Of a DNA stretch of 64,000 bases, positions 1-9,262 are shown in pieces. The notes below the pieces were generated by a model. It saw only the letters and a list, made by a program, of their open reading frames with translations. It was not told the origin of the DNA and ran no database searches. Position 1 is the stretch's first letter. The number at the start of each line of letters is the position of its first letter. Made by a program: the position numbers and the translations under genes. Where the stretch lies: assembly GCF_000826685.1 (NCBI RefSeq), contig NZ_JROO01000032.1, positions 62,001 through 126,000 on the forward strand. The letters are read 5' to 3'. This DNA comes from Streptomonospora alba. GTDB taxonomy: Bacteria; Actinomycetota; Actinomycetes; Streptosporangiales; Streptosporangiaceae.

Positions 1-100
1 CAGCCATTCTACCCCGCACACACGGGTGCTGCAGACTTCGCCGCCACGCCCCCGCACGGCTGCGGCGGACACCGGCATGCGCGATCGCGGCCGCGGGCGG
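1..100. other. Window edge, no gene seen
   Basis: The first 100 bases lie downstream of the minus-strand DUF1707 gene. I see no convincing gene or strong hairpin here. In related actinomycetes infA, rpmJ and rpsM follow the secY-adk-map block, so they probably lie just outside the window; this is inference. Confidence 0.4.
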
Positions 101-565
101 CTACCGTCCGCCGCTCTGCGGGCCGCCGCGGTTCGCGGCCGCCAGCCCGAGGGTGATGAACACCATCACGATACCCCACGGCATCAGCACCCACAGAAAC
201 CAGGGGTAGCCGTCGCTCGTGCCGGTGAGGAAGAGGATCAGCCAGATCGTGAAGCACAGCAGGTTGACCCCGCCCCACAGCGCCCACGGGATCGCCAGCG
301 CAGGATCGCGCAGCAGCCCGCCTTCCGCGCCCAGCGGCGGTGGCGGCGCCTGCTCCTCGGCCGCCAAGGCGGTGAGGTCGCTTGCGGGCAGGTCCGCGGT
401 GAGCGGCTCCAGGTCCTCGCGGGTCCGCGCGGTGTAGGCGCTCTCCAGCCGGGTGTTGAACTCGGCGCTCTCCAGGCGTCCCTCGGCGAAGTGCCTCTGG
501 AGCACCTTGGCTACCCGGTCCCGGTCGGCGTCGGAAGCCCGCATCCGGGGTGAGGACTCCGACAT
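101..565 (-). CDS. DUF1707 / 2TM domain membrane protein
   Basis: This 154-residue protein begins with a DUF1707 domain (about residues 7-60; the pattern R-A-S-D-A-D-R-D-R and the G-R-L-E-S-A-E-F core are visible). The domain is common in actinobacterial putative sensor or regulator proteins of unknown role. A linker of about 30 residues follows, then a two-transmembrane C-terminal module (about 90-145) rich in Trp, Leu and Phe, so the protein should sit in the cytoplasmic membrane with DUF1707 inside. The ATG start follows an AGGAGAG ribosome binding site. It lies 131 bp downstream of map on the same strand, but is not a usual member of the spc operon. No biochemical function can be assigned. 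Confidence 0.85.
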   Translation of the reverse strand: MSESSPRMRASDADRDRVAKVLQRHFAEGRLESAEFNTRLESAYTARTREDLEPLTADLPASDLTALAAEEQAPPPPLGAEGGLLRDPALAIPWALWGGVNLLCFTIWLILFLTGTSDGYPWFLWVLMPWGIVMVFITLGLAAANRGGPQSGGR

Positions 566-696
566 CGCCCACTCTCCTCACGCCTGAGCACGCCCGCGGA
601 CACGCGCCCGCGCAGCCCATCGTAGGCGACCGCCGCGCCGCCCAGGTCGCCGCCGGAATCCGGCCGGCGCCGGGGCCGCTGTGCGGTGAGGGCGGG

Positions 697-1521
697 TCAG
701 CGACCGGGGTCGGGGAATCCCAGGGCGGCGATGCGCTCCCGGTTCTCCTCCCGCGCCGTGAGCACCAGCGGGCCGTCGGCGGTGATGGCCACCGAGTGCT
801 CGAAGTGCGACGAGCGCTCGCCGTCGCGGGTAACCACGGTCCAGCCGTCGTCCAGCTCCATCACGTGCCGGGCGCCGGCGTTGGCCATGGGCTCGATGGC
901 CAGGCACATGCCCTCGACGAGCTGCTGGCCCTTGCCGCGCTTGCCGTAGTTGAGCACGTGCGGATCCATGTGCATCTCGGTGCCGATACCGTGGCCGCCG
1001 TACTCCTGGACATTGCTGAAGCGGCCCTGCGAGCGGATGTATCCGTCGATGGCGGCACCGATGTCGCCCAGGCGCTTACCGGGCCGGAGCTCGGCGATGC
1101 CCTGCCACATGGCCTCCTCGCAGACCTCCATCAGCCGCGCGTCCTCAGAGCGGAGTTCGCCCACCGCGAGCGTGACCGCGGAGTCGCCGTGCCAGCCGTC
1201 CAGGATGGCACCGCAGTCGATGGAGATGATGTCGCCGTCCCGCAGCACCTTGGAGTCGCGCGGGATTCCGTGGACGACCTCCTCGTTCACGGAGGCGCAG
1301 ATGGAGCCGGTGAAGCCGTAGTAGCCCTTGAACGAGGGCACGGCACCGGCGTCGCGGATGCTGCGCTCGGCGATCGCGTCGAGGTCGAGTGTGCTCATGC
1401 CGGGCTCGACGGCGGCGCGCAGCCGGTCCAGCGTGCGCGCCACCACCGTGCCCGCCTCGCGCATCTTCGCGATCTCGGCGGCCGTCTTCAGCTGCACCGC
1501 CGGCTCGGCCTTGCGGAACAT
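697..1521 (-). CDS. map: Methionine aminopeptidase, type I
   Basis: This 274-residue metallopeptidase removes the initiator methionine from nascent proteins. The pita-bread fold ligands are visible in order: the Asp of S-I-D-C-G-A, the Asp of H-G-D-S-A-V-T, the His of G-G-H-G-I-G-T, the Glu of A-I-E-P-M and the Glu of H-F-E-H-S-V. The start is the ATG at 1519-1521, which shares its first base with the adk stop codon (TGATG). This implies translational coupling. A longer reading frame upstream only overlaps adk and is not used. The secY-adk-map order is the usual actinobacterial one. Confidence 0.96.
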   Translation of the reverse strand: MFRKAEPAVQLKTAAEIAKMREAGTVVARTLDRLRAAVEPGMSTLDLDAIAERSIRDAGAVPSFKGYYGFTGSICASVNEEVVHGIPRDSKVLRDGDIISIDCGAILDGWHGDSAVTLAVGELRSEDARLMEVCEEAMWQGIAELRPGKRLGDIGAAIDGYIRSQGRFSNVQEYGGHGIGTEMHMDPHVLNYGKRGKGQQLVEGMCLAIEPMANAGARHVMELDDGWTVVTRDGERSSHFEHSVAITADGPLVLTAREENRERIAALGFPDPGR

Positions 1522-2171
1522 CAGGCGCCGCTTCGCAGCGCGGCCTGAGCGCGGCTGGTGACGTCGTCGACGCCGCCGGTCGCGTCGATGGCCACCAGGA
1601 GGCCCTCGCCCTCGTAGAAGGCCACGAGGGGCTCGGTCTGCTCGCGGTAGACGTCCAGCCTGTGGCGCACGACCTCCTCGCGGTCGTCGTCGCGCTGGAA
1701 CAGCTCGCCGCCGCAGTGGTCGCACACGCCCTCGGTCCGGGGCGGATCGAACTCGACATGGTGGACGCGGTTGCAGTTGCGGCACTGCCGGCGCCCGGAG
1801 AGCCGCTTGACGACCTCCTCCTCGTCGGCCCTGAGCTCGACCACGGCGTCCAGCCGCTGGCCCAGTCCGTCGAGGATCTTGTTCAGCGCCTCGGCCTGGG
1901 CGACGTTGCGAGGGAAGCCGTCGAGCAGGAAGCCGTTCTTGGCGTCCTCCTCCTTCAGCCTCTCGCGGACCATCGCGTTGGTGACTTCGTCGGGGACGAG
2001 GTCACCGCGGTCCATGTAGGCCTTGGCCTGCTTACCCAGCTCGGTACCACCACTGACGTTGGCTCGGAAGATGTCGCCTGTGGACACCTTCGGAATAGAC
2101 AATTCGGACGCCAAGATCTGGGCCTGGGTGCCTTTTCCGGCTCCCGGGGGTCCCACCAATACGGCACGCAC
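1521..2171 (-). CDS. adk: Adenylate kinase
   Basis: This 216-residue enzyme interconverts ATP + AMP and 2 ADP. The P-loop G-P-P-G-A-G-K-G-T lies at residues 8-16, the AMP-binding D-G-F-P-R-N motif is near 85, and the LID domain carries two Cys-x-x-Cys pairs (C-R-N-C and C-D-H-C, about 130-155), so this is the zinc-type long form. The GTG start overlaps the secY stop codon by one base (TAGTG), and the stop overlaps the map start. Translation of secY, adk and map is therefore probably coupled. Confidence 0.96.
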   Translation of the reverse strand: MRAVLVGPPGAGKGTQAQILASELSIPKVSTGDIFRANVSGGTELGKQAKAYMDRGDLVPDEVTNAMVRERLKEEDAKNGFLLDGFPRNVAQAEALNKILDGLGQRLDAVVELRADEEEVVKRLSGRRQCRNCNRVHHVEFDPPRTEGVCDHCGGELFQRDDDREEVVRHRLDVYREQTEPLVAFYEGEGLLVAIDATGGVDDVTSRAQAALRSGA

Positions 2172-3484
2172 TATCGCAAGAAACCTTCGTAGTTCCGCTG
2201 CTGGAGGTGACTCTCGATCTGCTTCACCGTGTCCAGCCCGACACCGACCATGATCAGGATGCTCGTACCGCCGAACGGGAAGTTCTGCGTCGCACCGGAG
2301 GCTCCCAGTGCCACCATCGGCAGCAGAGCGATCAGCCCCAGGTAAAGCGAACCGGGAGTCGTCAGCCGGGTCAGGACGTAGTCCAGGTACTCGGCGGTCG
2401 GACGCCCGGGACGGATACCCGGGATGAACCCACCGTACTTCTTCATGTTGTCGGCGACTTCAGCGGGGTTGAACGTGATGGCCACGTAGAAGAACGCGAA
2501 CCCGATGATCAGGAAGAAGAAGGTCGCCATGTAGATCGGGTGCGTGCCCGAGATGAAGTAGCTGTTGATGAAGTTGGCCACGGGGTTGTCCGCGTCCTGG
2601 CCCATCAGGCCGATGGCCAACTGCGGCAGGTACAGCAGCGACGAAGCGAAGATCACCGGGATGATGCCGGCCTGGTTGACCTTCAGCGGGATGTAGGTGG
2701 AGCTGCCCCCGTACATCCGCCGGCCCACCATGCGCTTGGCGTACTGCACCGGGATGCGGCGCTGCGCCTGCTCGATGAAGACCACGCCGGCGATCAGGAA
2801 GAGGCCCGCCACGCAGATGATGCCGAAGACCCAGGCCTCCTGCTCCTGGAACATGGTGGTCATCGCCGAGGGGAAGCCCGCTACGACGGTGGTGAAGATC
2901 AGCAGCGACATGCCGTTGCCGACACCGCGCTCGGTGATCAGCTCGCCGAACCACATGATCAACGCCGTGCCCGCGCTCATCGTGATCACGATGGTCACCA
3001 GCGTCAGCGGATCCTGGTTGGGCATGTAGGTGCTCACCGGGATCTGGCCCTGGAACAGCTGGCCCGTGCGCGCCATCGCGACGATGCTGGAGGACTGCAG
3101 GACCGCCAGCAGCAGGGTCAGGTACCGCGTGTACTGCGTGATCTTGCCCTGGCCCGACTGGCCCTCCTTCTTCAGGGCCTCAAGCCGTGGCACCACCACC
3201 GTGAGCAGGTTGATGATGATGCTCGCGGTGATGTAGGGCATGATTCCCAGCGCGAACACGGCGAGCTGGAACAGCGCGCCGCCGCTGAAGAGGTTCAGCA
3301 GCGTGAAGACTCCGGTGGAGTCCTGCGCTTGAACGGCCTCCAGCTGCTCACGGATGGCCGCCGAGTTGATCCCCGGTGCCGGAATCACCGCTCCCAGCCG
3401 GAAAACGGTCAGGATGAACAGCGTGAAAAGCAGCTTGTTTCGGAGGTCAGGCGTGCGGAACGCACGGATGAACGCACCTAGCAC
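2171..3484 (-). CDS. secY: Protein translocase subunit SecY
   Basis: This 437-residue integral membrane protein forms the channel of the Sec translocase, with SecE (also in this window) and SecG. About ten hydrophobic segments are visible, starting with the [11 protein letters not shown] helix near residue 20. I chose the GTG at 3482-3484, which gives a protein starting at L-G-A-F-I-R-A-F and has a GGAGGAG ribosome binding site at good spacing. An upstream in-frame extension has no such support. The length matches other actinobacterial SecY proteins. A 318-bp spacer with a hairpin separates it from rplO, so secY-adk-map may form its own unit. Confidence 0.96.
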   Translation of the reverse strand: MLGAFIRAFRTPDLRNKLLFTLFILTVFRLGAVIPAPGINSAAIREQLEAVQAQDSTGVFTLLNLFSGGALFQLAVFALGIMPYITASIIINLLTVVVPRLEALKKEGQSGQGKITQYTRYLTLLLAVLQSSSIVAMARTGQLFQGQIPVSTYMPNQDPLTLVTIVITMSAGTALIMWFGELITERGVGNGMSLLIFTTVVAGFPSAMTTMFQEQEAWVFGIICVAGLFLIAGVVFIEQAQRRIPVQYAKRMVGRRMYGGSSTYIPLKVNQAGIIPVIFASSLLYLPQLAIGLMGQDADNPVANFINSYFISGTHPIYMATFFFLIIGFAFFYVAITFNPAEVADNMKKYGGFIPGIRPGRPTAEYLDYVLTRLTTPGSLYLGLIALLPMVALGASGATQNFPFGGTSILIMVGVGLDTVKQIESHLQQRNYEGFLR

Positions 3485-3731
3485 GTCTCCTCCTGCGAGG
3501 TTTCGGCGGCGGAACCGGTTCCAGACATCGCGGCCGATCCAGAATCGTCGTAGCACGGCGGCCCCGGGAGGGGTCCCGGGACCCTGGGGTCTTCGGTCAA
3601 GCAGTATCGCACTGTAACAGCCAATCGCGGGGGGAAGAGGATCGTCCAGGCCATGGCGCGTTACACCCAGTGCCCGGACGATGGCACGCGGGCAGTGCCC
3701 CCGAACCTACCCCAACCCGCCTCTCAACGCG
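3485..3731. other. Spacer upstream of secY
   Basis: I see no gene in this spacer. It holds the secY ribosome binding site and presumably any secY promoter on the minus strand. I could not pick out a convincing -35/-10 pair. Confidence 0.4.
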
Positions 3732-3782
3732 CAGGGGCGCCCACCGGATCCCGCAGTGCGGGATCCCCGGTGAGCGCCCCTG
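3732..3782 (-). terminator. Hairpin between rplO and secY
   Basis: A long imperfect inverted repeat (arms starting CAGGGGCGC and ending GCGCCCCTG, with an inner ATCCCGCA/TGCGGGAT stem) lies just after the rplO stop. There is no T-tract. It could end or attenuate spc transcription before secY. Confidence 0.6.
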
Positions 3783-3802
3783 GCGCGATGCGGCGATCAT
3801 TC

Positions 3803-4267
3803 CTACCGCTCGGTGACGCTGCCACCGGCCGCGGTGATCTTGTCGCGGGCCGAGGCGGAGAACGCGTCGGCGGTCACCTGGACCGCCACCGAGATCTCGC
3901 CCTCGCCCAGCACCTTGACGAGCTGGTTCTTGCGAACCGCGCCATTCGCGACCAAGCCCTCGACGGTGACCTCGCCACCCTCGGGGTAGAGCTCCTCGAT
4001 CTTGTCCAGGTTGACCACCTGGTAGGTGGTCTTGAACCTGGCGTTGCTGAAGCCCTTGAGCTTGGGGATCCGCTTGATCAGCGGCATCTGGCCGCCCTCG
4101 AAGCCGACCGGGACCGTGGAACGGGCCTTGGTGCCCTTGGTGCCGCGGCCCGCCGTCTTGCCCTTGGACGCCTCGCCGCGGCCCTTGCGGACCTTGGCCT
4201 TGTTGGAGCCCGGGGCCGGCTTCAGGTGGTGCAGCTTGACCGGTTCGTCGGGCGTGTAGTCGCTCAT
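3803..4267 (-). CDS. rplO: 50S ribosomal protein L15
   Basis: This 154-residue protein of the large subunit is an assembly factor for 23S rRNA. The basic, glycine-rich N-terminal tail ([15 protein letters not shown]) and the [16 protein letters not shown] core at about 60-75 are diagnostic. The ATG start overlaps the rpmD stop in an ATGA arrangement, so the two are translationally coupled. It is the last gene before the hairpin at 3732-3782. Confidence 0.96.
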   Translation of the reverse strand: MSDYTPDEPVKLHHLKPAPGSNKAKVRKGRGEASKGKTAGRGTKGTKARSTVPVGFEGGQMPLIKRIPKLKGFSNARFKTTYQVVNLDKIEELYPEGGEVTVEGLVANGAVRKNQLVKVLGEGEISVAVQVTADAFSASARDKITAAGGSVTER

Positions 4268-4452
4268 GCGTCGACCTCCTCGACGTTCACGAGGTGCGCG
4301 ACGATGGTGATCTGCCCGCGCACGGAGGGGTTGTCCGCACGCACGACCGACGAGCCGATCTTGCGCAGTCCGAGCGAACGCAGGCTGTCGCGCTGCTTCT
4401 GATTGCCGCCGATCTTGGAACGGACCTGGGTGATCTTCAGCTTGTTGGCCAT
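4264..4452 (-). CDS. rpmD: 50S ribosomal protein L30
   Basis: This 62-residue protein matches bacterial L30 in length and in the motifs [11 protein letters not shown] and [10 protein letters not shown]. It binds 23S rRNA on the surface of the large subunit. It sits between rpsE (two-base gap) and rplO (ATGA overlap), as in the canonical spc operon. Confidence 0.96.
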   Translation of the reverse strand: MANKLKITQVRSKIGGNQKQRDSLRSLGLRKIGSSVVRADNPSVRGQITIVAHLVNVEEVDA

Positions 4453-4454
4453 GG

Positions 4455-5057
4455 TCAGGTACCCGCCTTCGCCTCAGCACGGGCGCGCAGCATGGCGGCC
4501 GGAGCCACGTCCTCCAGGGGCAGCCCCCGCCGGGCGGCGATCTCTTCCGGCTGGTTGAGATCCTTGAGCGCCGCAACGGTGGCGTGCACGATGTTCAGCG
4601 GGTTGGACGAGCCCAGCGACTTGCTCAGCACGTCGTGGATCCCGGCGCACTCCAGCACCGCGCGGACCGGACCGCCGGCGATAACACCGGTACCGGGCGC
4701 GGCCGGGCGCAGGAGGACGACGCCGGCGGCGTCCTCTCCCTGGACCCGGTGCGTGATCGTGCCCTGGACGCGAGGGACCCGGAAGAAGTTCTTCTTCGCG
4801 GTCTCGACGCCCTTGGCGATGGCCGACGGGACCTCTTTGGCCTTGCCGTAGCCGACGCCCACCATGCCGTTGCCGTCGCCCACGACGACCAGAGCGGTGA
4901 AGCTGAAGCGCCGACCGCCCTTGACCACCTTGGCGACCCGGTTGATGGTCACGACTTTCTCGATGTAGGAGACACCCTTGTCTGCGGCGCCGCCGCGGCG
5001 ATCGTCGCGGCGGTCACGCCGCTCGCCACCGGCGCCGCGCCGCGGAGCTGCAGCCAT
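4455..5057 (-). CDS. rpsE: 30S ribosomal protein S5
   Basis: This 200-residue small-subunit protein works with S4 and S12 in decoding accuracy. The S5 N-terminal RNA-binding domain begins at [12 protein letters not shown] (about residue 34), and [11 protein letters not shown] and T-I-T-H-R-V are recognisable. The first 30 residues are an Arg/Gly/Asp-rich disordered tail typical of actinomycetes. I chose the ATG at 5055-5057; longer in-frame extensions run into rplR. Confidence 0.95.
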   Translation of the reverse strand: MAAAPRRGAGGERRDRRDDRRGGAADKGVSYIEKVVTINRVAKVVKGGRRFSFTALVVVGDGNGMVGVGYGKAKEVPSAIAKGVETAKKNFFRVPRVQGTITHRVQGEDAAGVVLLRPAAPGTGVIAGGPVRAVLECAGIHDVLSKSLGSSNPLNIVHATVAALKDLNQPEEIAARRGLPLEDVAPAAMLRARAEAKAGT

Positions 5058-5103
5058 CAGTGGTTCCTCTTCCCTTTGGTGAAAATGCTTGCGACCGGGT
5101 TCA

Positions 5104-5490
5104 TCAGAACTCCAGTCCGCCGGAGCGCGCGCCGTCGGCGAGCGCGGCGATACGACCGTGGTAGCGGTAGCCGCCGCGGTCGAACACCACCGACGAGATG
5201 TCCGCGTCCTTGGCGCGCTGCGCCAGCAGCTCGCCCACCTGGCGGGACTTCTCGGTCTTGGTGCCCTCGCCGCCGCGGACGTCGCGGTCGAGCGTGGAGG
5301 CCGCCACCAGCGTGTGGTGGCGCGTGTCGTCCACGATCTGGGCGACGATGTGCTTGGAGGACCGGAACACGACCAGGCGCGGACGCTCCGGGGTCCCCGA
5401 GATCTTCTTGCGGACCCGAAGGTGGCGCCGCGCACGGGAGGTCGCGCGCTTGGCCGTCGCCTTGCGGGCCAGCATCGTGGTCTTAGCCAT
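5104..5490 (-). CDS. rplR: 50S ribosomal protein L18
   Basis: This 128-residue protein binds 5S rRNA in the central protuberance together with L5. The motifs [26 protein letters not shown] and [12 protein letters not shown] are typical. A short N-terminal basic extension precedes the core. It lies two bases after the rplF stop and 46 bp before rpsE. Confidence 0.96.
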   Translation of the reverse strand: MAKTTMLARKATAKRATSRARRHLRVRKKISGTPERPRLVVFRSSKHIVAQIVDDTRHHTLVAASTLDRDVRGGEGTKTEKSRQVGELLAQRAKDADISSVVFDRGGYRYHGRIAALADGARSGGLEF

Positions 5491-5492
5491 GA

Positions 5493-6029
5493 CTACTTCC
5501 CAGCCTTTCCGGCCTTGCGGCGAACCCGCTCACCCTGGTACCGCACGCCCTTGGCCTTGTACGGGTCGGGCCTGCGCAGATTGCGGATGTTCGAGGCGAC
5601 CTGTCCCACGAGCTGCTTGTCGATGCCGTCGACGTGCAGCACTGTCGGCTTCTCGACGCGGAACGTGATGCCTTCGGGCGGCTCCATCACGATCGGGTGG
5701 CTGTAGCCCAGGTCGAACTCCAGATTGGAGCCGCGAGCCTGGACACGGTAACCGACGCCGTGGATCTCCAACGTCTTGGTGTAGCCGTTGGAGACGCCCT
5801 CGATGAGGTTGGCGATGAGCGCACGGGTGAGCCCGTGCAACGAGCGGTTGTCCGGCTTGTCGTCGGGCCGGTTCACGTGCAGCTCGTCGTCTTCCCAACC
5901 GATCGTGATCGGCTCGGGAACCCGATGTCCCAGCTCGCCCTTCGGCCCCTTGACCTTGACGTCCTGCCCGTCGATGGTGACCTCGACGCCCTTGGGAACC
6001 GAGATCGGCCGTCGACCAATACGCGACAT
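5493..6029 (-). CDS. rplF: 50S ribosomal protein L6
   Basis: This 178-residue large-subunit protein lies near the sarcin-ricin loop and the factor-binding site. It starts M-S-R-I-G-R-R-P-I and has the duplicated L6 fold; the second half carries the family signature near [13 protein letters not shown]. It stands between rpsH and rplR in the standard spc order. Confidence 0.96.
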   Translation of the reverse strand: MSRIGRRPISVPKGVEVTIDGQDVKVKGPKGELGHRVPEPITIGWEDDELHVNRPDDKPDNRSLHGLTRALIANLIEGVSNGYTKTLEIHGVGYRVQARGSNLEFDLGYSHPIVMEPPEGITFRVEKPTVLHVDGIDKQLVGQVASNIRNLRRPDPYKAKGVRYQGERVRRKAGKAGK

Positions 6030-6047
6030 GGCGAAATCCCTCCCCTT

Positions 6048-6446
6048 CTACCAGACGTAGGCGAGGACTTCGCCGCCCACGCCGCGCTTTTTGGCCTGCT
6101 TGTCGGTCATCAGGCCGCCGGACGTCGAAATGATGGCGACGCCGAGGCCCCCCAGCACACGCGGAAGGTTGTCCTTCTTCGCATAGACGCGCAGACCGGG
6201 CTTGGAAACCCGCCGCACGCCGGCGATGGACCGTTCGCGAGTGGGGCCGTACTTCAGGTCGACCACCAGGCTCTTGCCCACAGTGGCCTCCTCGCTGCGC
6301 CAGCCCTGCACGAAGCCCTCCTGCTGGAGGATCTCGGCGATGTGCGCCTTGATCTTGGAATAGGGCATGACCACGGTGTCGTGGTACGCCGAATTCGCGT
6401 TACGCAGACGTGTAAGCATGTCTGCGATCGGGTCGGTCATCGTCAT
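6048..6446 (-). CDS. rpsH: 30S ribosomal protein S8
   Basis: This 132-residue small-subunit protein binds the central domain of 16S rRNA. In enterobacteria S8 is also the translational repressor of the spc operon. It starts [17 protein letters not shown] and ends with the [11 protein letters not shown] motif region. The first ATG (6444-6446) follows a GAGGAAGG site, and the resulting length equals the family standard. A 310-bp spacer with a strong hairpin separates it from rpsZ upstream, which is unusually long for this operon. Confidence 0.96.
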   Translation of the reverse strand: MTMTDPIADMLTRLRNANSAYHDTVVMPYSKIKAHIAEILQQEGFVQGWRSEEATVGKSLVVDLKYGPTRERSIAGVRRVSKPGLRVYAKKDNLPRVLGGLGVAIISTSGGLMTDKQAKKRGVGGEVLAYVW

Positions 6447-6686
6447 GGCCGATAGGCCCTTCCTCACCGCGGTTTCCCCGAGGACAAGCCTCTCCCTGCA
6501 AGACCTGTTCCCGCGCCGGACGCGGGCTCCTCTAGGACCTACGGCGTGGTCATGGGCACCGTGCCGATCGCGGCACCGTGCCCTGTCGGTTCTTTGTCGT
6601 AATGCGTCGTGCACACGCCCCGGTCGTGGCCGGGGCCGTGTTTCCTACGTCCGCTCCGCAAGCCGGCGGCCGCCTCGTCGGCGGCC
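6447..6686. other. Long spacer between rpsZ and rpsH
   Basis: No convincing gene is seen. The spacer includes a smaller GCGGCCG...CGGCCGC stem at about 6667-6688 next to the main hairpin, and it leads to the rpsH ribosome binding site. A promoter for rpsH and the genes after it could lie here, but I cannot assign one. Confidence 0.4.
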
Positions 6687-6748
6687 GCGCCTGTGCCCGG
6701 GGCCGGGCCCCCGCCCGGGGGGCGGTGCCGCTCCCCGGGCACAGGCGC
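6687..6748 (-). terminator. Strong hairpin after rpsZ
   Basis: Arms GCGCCTGTGCCCGGGG (6687-6702) and CCCCGGGCACAGGCGC (6733-6748) form a perfect 16-bp stem, eight bases after the rpsZ stop. The loop is GC-rich and there is no T-tract. It may be a terminator, attenuator or RNA-processing/stability element inside the spc operon. Confidence 0.65.
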
Positions 6749-6756
6749 AGGAAGAC

Positions 6757-6942
6757 CTACCAGCTCGCCTTGGCGATGCCGGGCAGCTCGCCGCGGTGGG
6801 CCATCTCGCGGAAGCAGATACGGCAGAGGCCGAACTTCCTGAAGACGGCACGCGCGCGCCCGCACCGCGAGCACCGAGTATATGCGCGAACGCTGAACTT
6901 CTGCTTCCGGTTCGCCTTGGCGATCAGTGCCTTCTTAGCCAT
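6757..6942 (-). CDS. rpsZ: 30S ribosomal protein S14, zinc type
   Basis: This 61-residue protein is the short, zinc-binding S14 (type Z). It carries Cys24-x-x-Cys27 and Cys40-x-x-Cys43 in C-S-R-C-G-R and C-R-I-C-F-R-E. It sits in the head of the 30S subunit. Many actinomycetes also encode a zinc-free S14 elsewhere for zinc starvation; none is in this window. It lies eight bases after rplE. Confidence 0.96.
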   Translation of the reverse strand: MAKKALIAKANRKQKFSVRAYTRCSRCGRARAVFRKFGLCRICFREMAHRGELPGIAKASW

Positions 6943-6950
6943 GGTCTCCC

Positions 6951-7535
6951 CTAGGACTCCTTGAAGGGGAAGCCGAGCTGCTTCAGCAGGCTGCGCCCCT
7001 CGTCGTCGTTGGTCGCCGACGTGACGACCGTGATGTCCATGCCGCGCTGGCGGTCGACCCTGTCGGGGTCGATCTCGTGGAACATCACCTGCTCGGTCAG
7101 CCCGAAGGTATAGTTCCCGCGCCCGTCGAACTGCTTGGGCGAAAGCCCGCGGAAGTCGCGGATCCGGGGCAGGGCCAGGGAGAGCAGCCGGTCGAGGAAC
7201 TCCCACATCCGGTCGCCGCGCAGCGTGGCGCTGACGCCGATCGGCATGCCCTCGCGCAGCTTGAACTGCGCGATGGAGTTCTTCGCCCGGTTGATCCGCG
7301 GCTTCTGCCCCGTGATCGCCGACAGGTCGTTTACGGCGCCCTGGATCAGCTTGGCGTCACGCGCGGCGTCGCCCACACCCATGTTCACCACGATCTTCGT
7401 CAGACCGGGGATCTGCATGATGTTGGGGATCTCGAACTCGTCGCGCAGGGCCGGGATGATCTCCGAGCGGTACTTCTCCTTCAGCCGCGGCATCGCCGGG
7501 GCCTGCGGAGCGGAGGTCTCGGTGTCGACCGTCAT
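6951..7535 (-). CDS. rplE: 50S ribosomal protein L5
   Basis: This 194-residue protein binds 5S rRNA and contacts P-site tRNA. Diagnostic stretches are [18 protein letters not shown], the I-T-G-Q-K-P segment and the [15 protein letters not shown] region. A short acidic N-terminal extension of about 15 residues is present. Its start overlaps the rplX stop (ATGA), showing coupling. Confidence 0.96.
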   Translation of the reverse strand: MTVDTETSAPQAPAMPRLKEKYRSEIIPALRDEFEIPNIMQIPGLTKIVVNMGVGDAARDAKLIQGAVNDLSAITGQKPRINRAKNSIAQFKLREGMPIGVSATLRGDRMWEFLDRLLSLALPRIRDFRGLSPKQFDGRGNYTFGLTEQVMFHEIDPDRVDRQRGMDITVVTSATNDDEGRSLLKQLGFPFKES

Positions 7536-7840
7536 GAGATGTCCTTACCGGTACGGCGGGAGACCCGAACCTTGGTTCCGTCTTCCTCGAAGCGGTAACC
7601 GACGCGGGTGGCCTTGCCGTCCTCCACGATCGCGACGTTGCTCACGTGGATGGGAGCCTCCATGGTGACGACCTCGCCCTGCTGGCCGCCCGCCGGGTTC
7701 GCCCGCTTGTGCTTCTTGATGAGGTTGACGCCCTCGACGACGACACGCTGCTCCCGGGGAAGGGCCTTGACGACCTTCCCGGTGGCACCCTTGTCCTTGC
7801 CGGCGATGACGACGACCTCGTCGTCCTTCTTGATCTTCAT
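7532..7840 (-). CDS. rplX: 50S ribosomal protein L24
   Basis: This 102-residue KOW-domain protein is an early assembly initiator of the 50S subunit. The KOW motif ([17 protein letters not shown]) occupies residues 6-22, and N-L-I-K-K-H at about 40-45 is typical. It is three bases downstream of rplN and overlaps rplE by four bases. Confidence 0.96.
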   Translation of the reverse strand: MKIKKDDEVVVIAGKDKGATGKVVKALPREQRVVVEGVNLIKKHKRANPAGGQQGEVVTMEAPIHVSNVAIVEDGKATRVGYRFEEDGTKVRVSRRTGKDIS

Positions 7841-7843
7841 CGC

Positions 7844-8212
7844 CTAGAGCACCTCCGGCGCTAGCGAGATGATGCGCATGTACCTCTTGTCCCGCAGCTC
7901 ACGCCCGACCGGGCCGAAAATGCGGGTACCGCGCGGGTCCCCGCCGTCCTTGATGAGCACGGCCGCGTTCTCATCGAAGCGGATGTAGGAGCCGTCGGGC
8001 CGGCGGCGCTCCTTAGAGGTGCGCACGATCACGGCCTTGACGACATCGCCCTTCCTTACGCCCGCGGCGGGGAGGGCGTCCTTCACCGTCGCCACGATGG
8101 TGTCGCCGATGCCCGCGTAGCGCCGACCCGAGCCGCCGAGAACACGGACGGTCAAGATCTCCTTGGCCCCCGTGTTGTCGGCGACCTTGAGTCGCGACTC
8201 CTGCTGAATCAC
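7844..8212 (-). CDS. rplN: 50S ribosomal protein L14
   Basis: This 122-residue protein is one of the most conserved 50S proteins and contacts 16S rRNA in a bridge. I chose the GTG at 8210-8212 so the protein begins [14 protein letters not shown] after the initiator. That gives the universal family length and places an AGGAGAAG site just upstream. A seven-residue longer frame exists but has no support. Other signatures are C-terminal: [10 protein letters not shown]. Confidence 0.95.
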   Translation of the reverse strand: MIQQESRLKVADNTGAKEILTVRVLGGSGRRYAGIGDTIVATVKDALPAAGVRKGDVVKAVIVRTSKERRRPDGSYIRFDENAAVLIKDGGDPRGTRIFGPVGRELRDKRYMRIISLAPEVL

Positions 8213-8316
8213 GTCTTCTCCTGATATATGCACGCGCGGCCCGCCGGCCTCGCGCTGCTAGGTGGTCACTCCCCTGGGGCGGCCGATCTCCACGCACCGG
8301 CCGCCGGTTCCGGGGG

Positions 8317-8592
8317 TTACTTGGCCTTCTCCAGGATCTCCACGACGCGCCAGCGCTTGGTTGCGGACAGCGGCCGGGTCTCCATCAGGCGGACCCGGTC
8401 ACCGACGCCGCAGCTTTCACCCTCGTCGTGGGCCTTGTAGCGGGTCGTGCGGCGGATGACCTTGCCGTAAAGCGAGTGCTTCATCCGGTCTTCCACCTCG
8501 ACGACCACCGTCTTCGACATCTTGTCGCTGACGACGTAGCCCTCGCGCACCTTGCGGTAATTCCGCGTCGAGCTCTGCGTGGTCTCGCTCAT
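8317..8592 (-). CDS. rpsQ: 30S ribosomal protein S17
   Basis: This 91-residue OB-fold protein is a primary 16S rRNA binder. The motif [14 protein letters not shown] (about 18-31) and [22 protein letters not shown] are clear. Its start overlaps the rpmC stop (ATGA). It ends the S10-type block; a 104-bp spacer leads to rplN. Confidence 0.96.
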   Translation of the reverse strand: MSETTQSSTRNYRKVREGYVVSDKMSKTVVVEVEDRMKHSLYGKVIRRTTRYKAHDEGESCGVGDRVRLMETRPLSATKRWRVVEILEKAK

Positions 8593-8843
8593 TCGGCTGC
8601 TTCCTTCGTCTTCTCAGCCGACTCACCGGTCAGCGGCATGATTCCGAGCTCGTGCTCGCGCATGACCGTGTAGATCCGAGCGATCTCACGCTTCACGGTG
8701 CGCAGCCGGCTGTGGTTGTCCAGCTGCCCGGTTGCGGCCTGGAAGCGGAGGTTGAACAGCTCCTCTTTCGCCTCCTTGAGCTTTCCGACCAGGTCCTCGA
8801 CGGACTGGCCGCGCAGCTCCTGGGCGGTCAGGGACTTAGCCAT
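8589..8843 (-). CDS. rpmC: 50S ribosomal protein L29
   Basis: This 84-residue, mostly helical protein sits at the polypeptide exit tunnel next to L23. The core (L-R-x-Q-S-V-E-D-L and [15 protein letters not shown]) is typical; the last 15 residues form an acidic tail. The start codon is coupled to the rplP stop by a TGATG overlap. Confidence 0.95.
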   Translation of the reverse strand: MAKSLTAQELRGQSVEDLVGKLKEAKEELFNLRFQAATGQLDNHSRLRTVKREIARIYTVMREHELGIMPLTGESAEKTKEAAE

Positions 8844-9259
8844 CACGCCTCCACTTCGCGCTTCACGAACTTGCACTTCATTGGGAGCTTGTGCATCGCC
8901 CGGCGCATGGCCTCCTTGGCGATCGGCTCCGGGACTCCCGACAGCTCGAACATGACGCGCCCGGGCTTGACCGGCGCCACCCACCACTCGGGCGAGCCCT
9001 TACCGGAACCCATGCGGGTCTCGGCGGGCTTCTTGGTGATCGGGCGGTCCGGGAAGATGTTGATCCACACCTTGCCGCCACGCCGGATGTGCCGGGTCAT
9101 GGCGATACGTGCGGCCTCGATCTGCCGGTTGGTGACGTACGCCGCGTCCAGCGCCTGGATGCCGTACTCGCCGAAGTTGACCTTCGTGCCGCCCTTGGCC
9201 CGGCCCGTGAGGTCGGGGTGGTGCTGCTTGCGGTACTTGATCTTGCGGGGAATCAGCAT
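8843..9259 (-). CDS. rplP: 50S ribosomal protein L16
   Basis: This 138-residue protein lies near the A-site and peptidyl transferase region. It starts [14 protein letters not shown], contains W-I-N-I-F-P-D and [17 protein letters not shown], and has the standard family length. It begins three bases after the rpsC stop. Confidence 0.97.
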   Translation of the reverse strand: MLIPRKIKYRKQHHPDLTGRAKGGTKVNFGEYGIQALDAAYVTNRQIEAARIAMTRHIRRGGKVWINIFPDRPITKKPAETRMGSGKGSPEWWVAPVKPGRVMFELSGVPEPIAKEAMRRAMHKLPMKCKFVKREVEA

Positions 9260-9262
9260 CGG

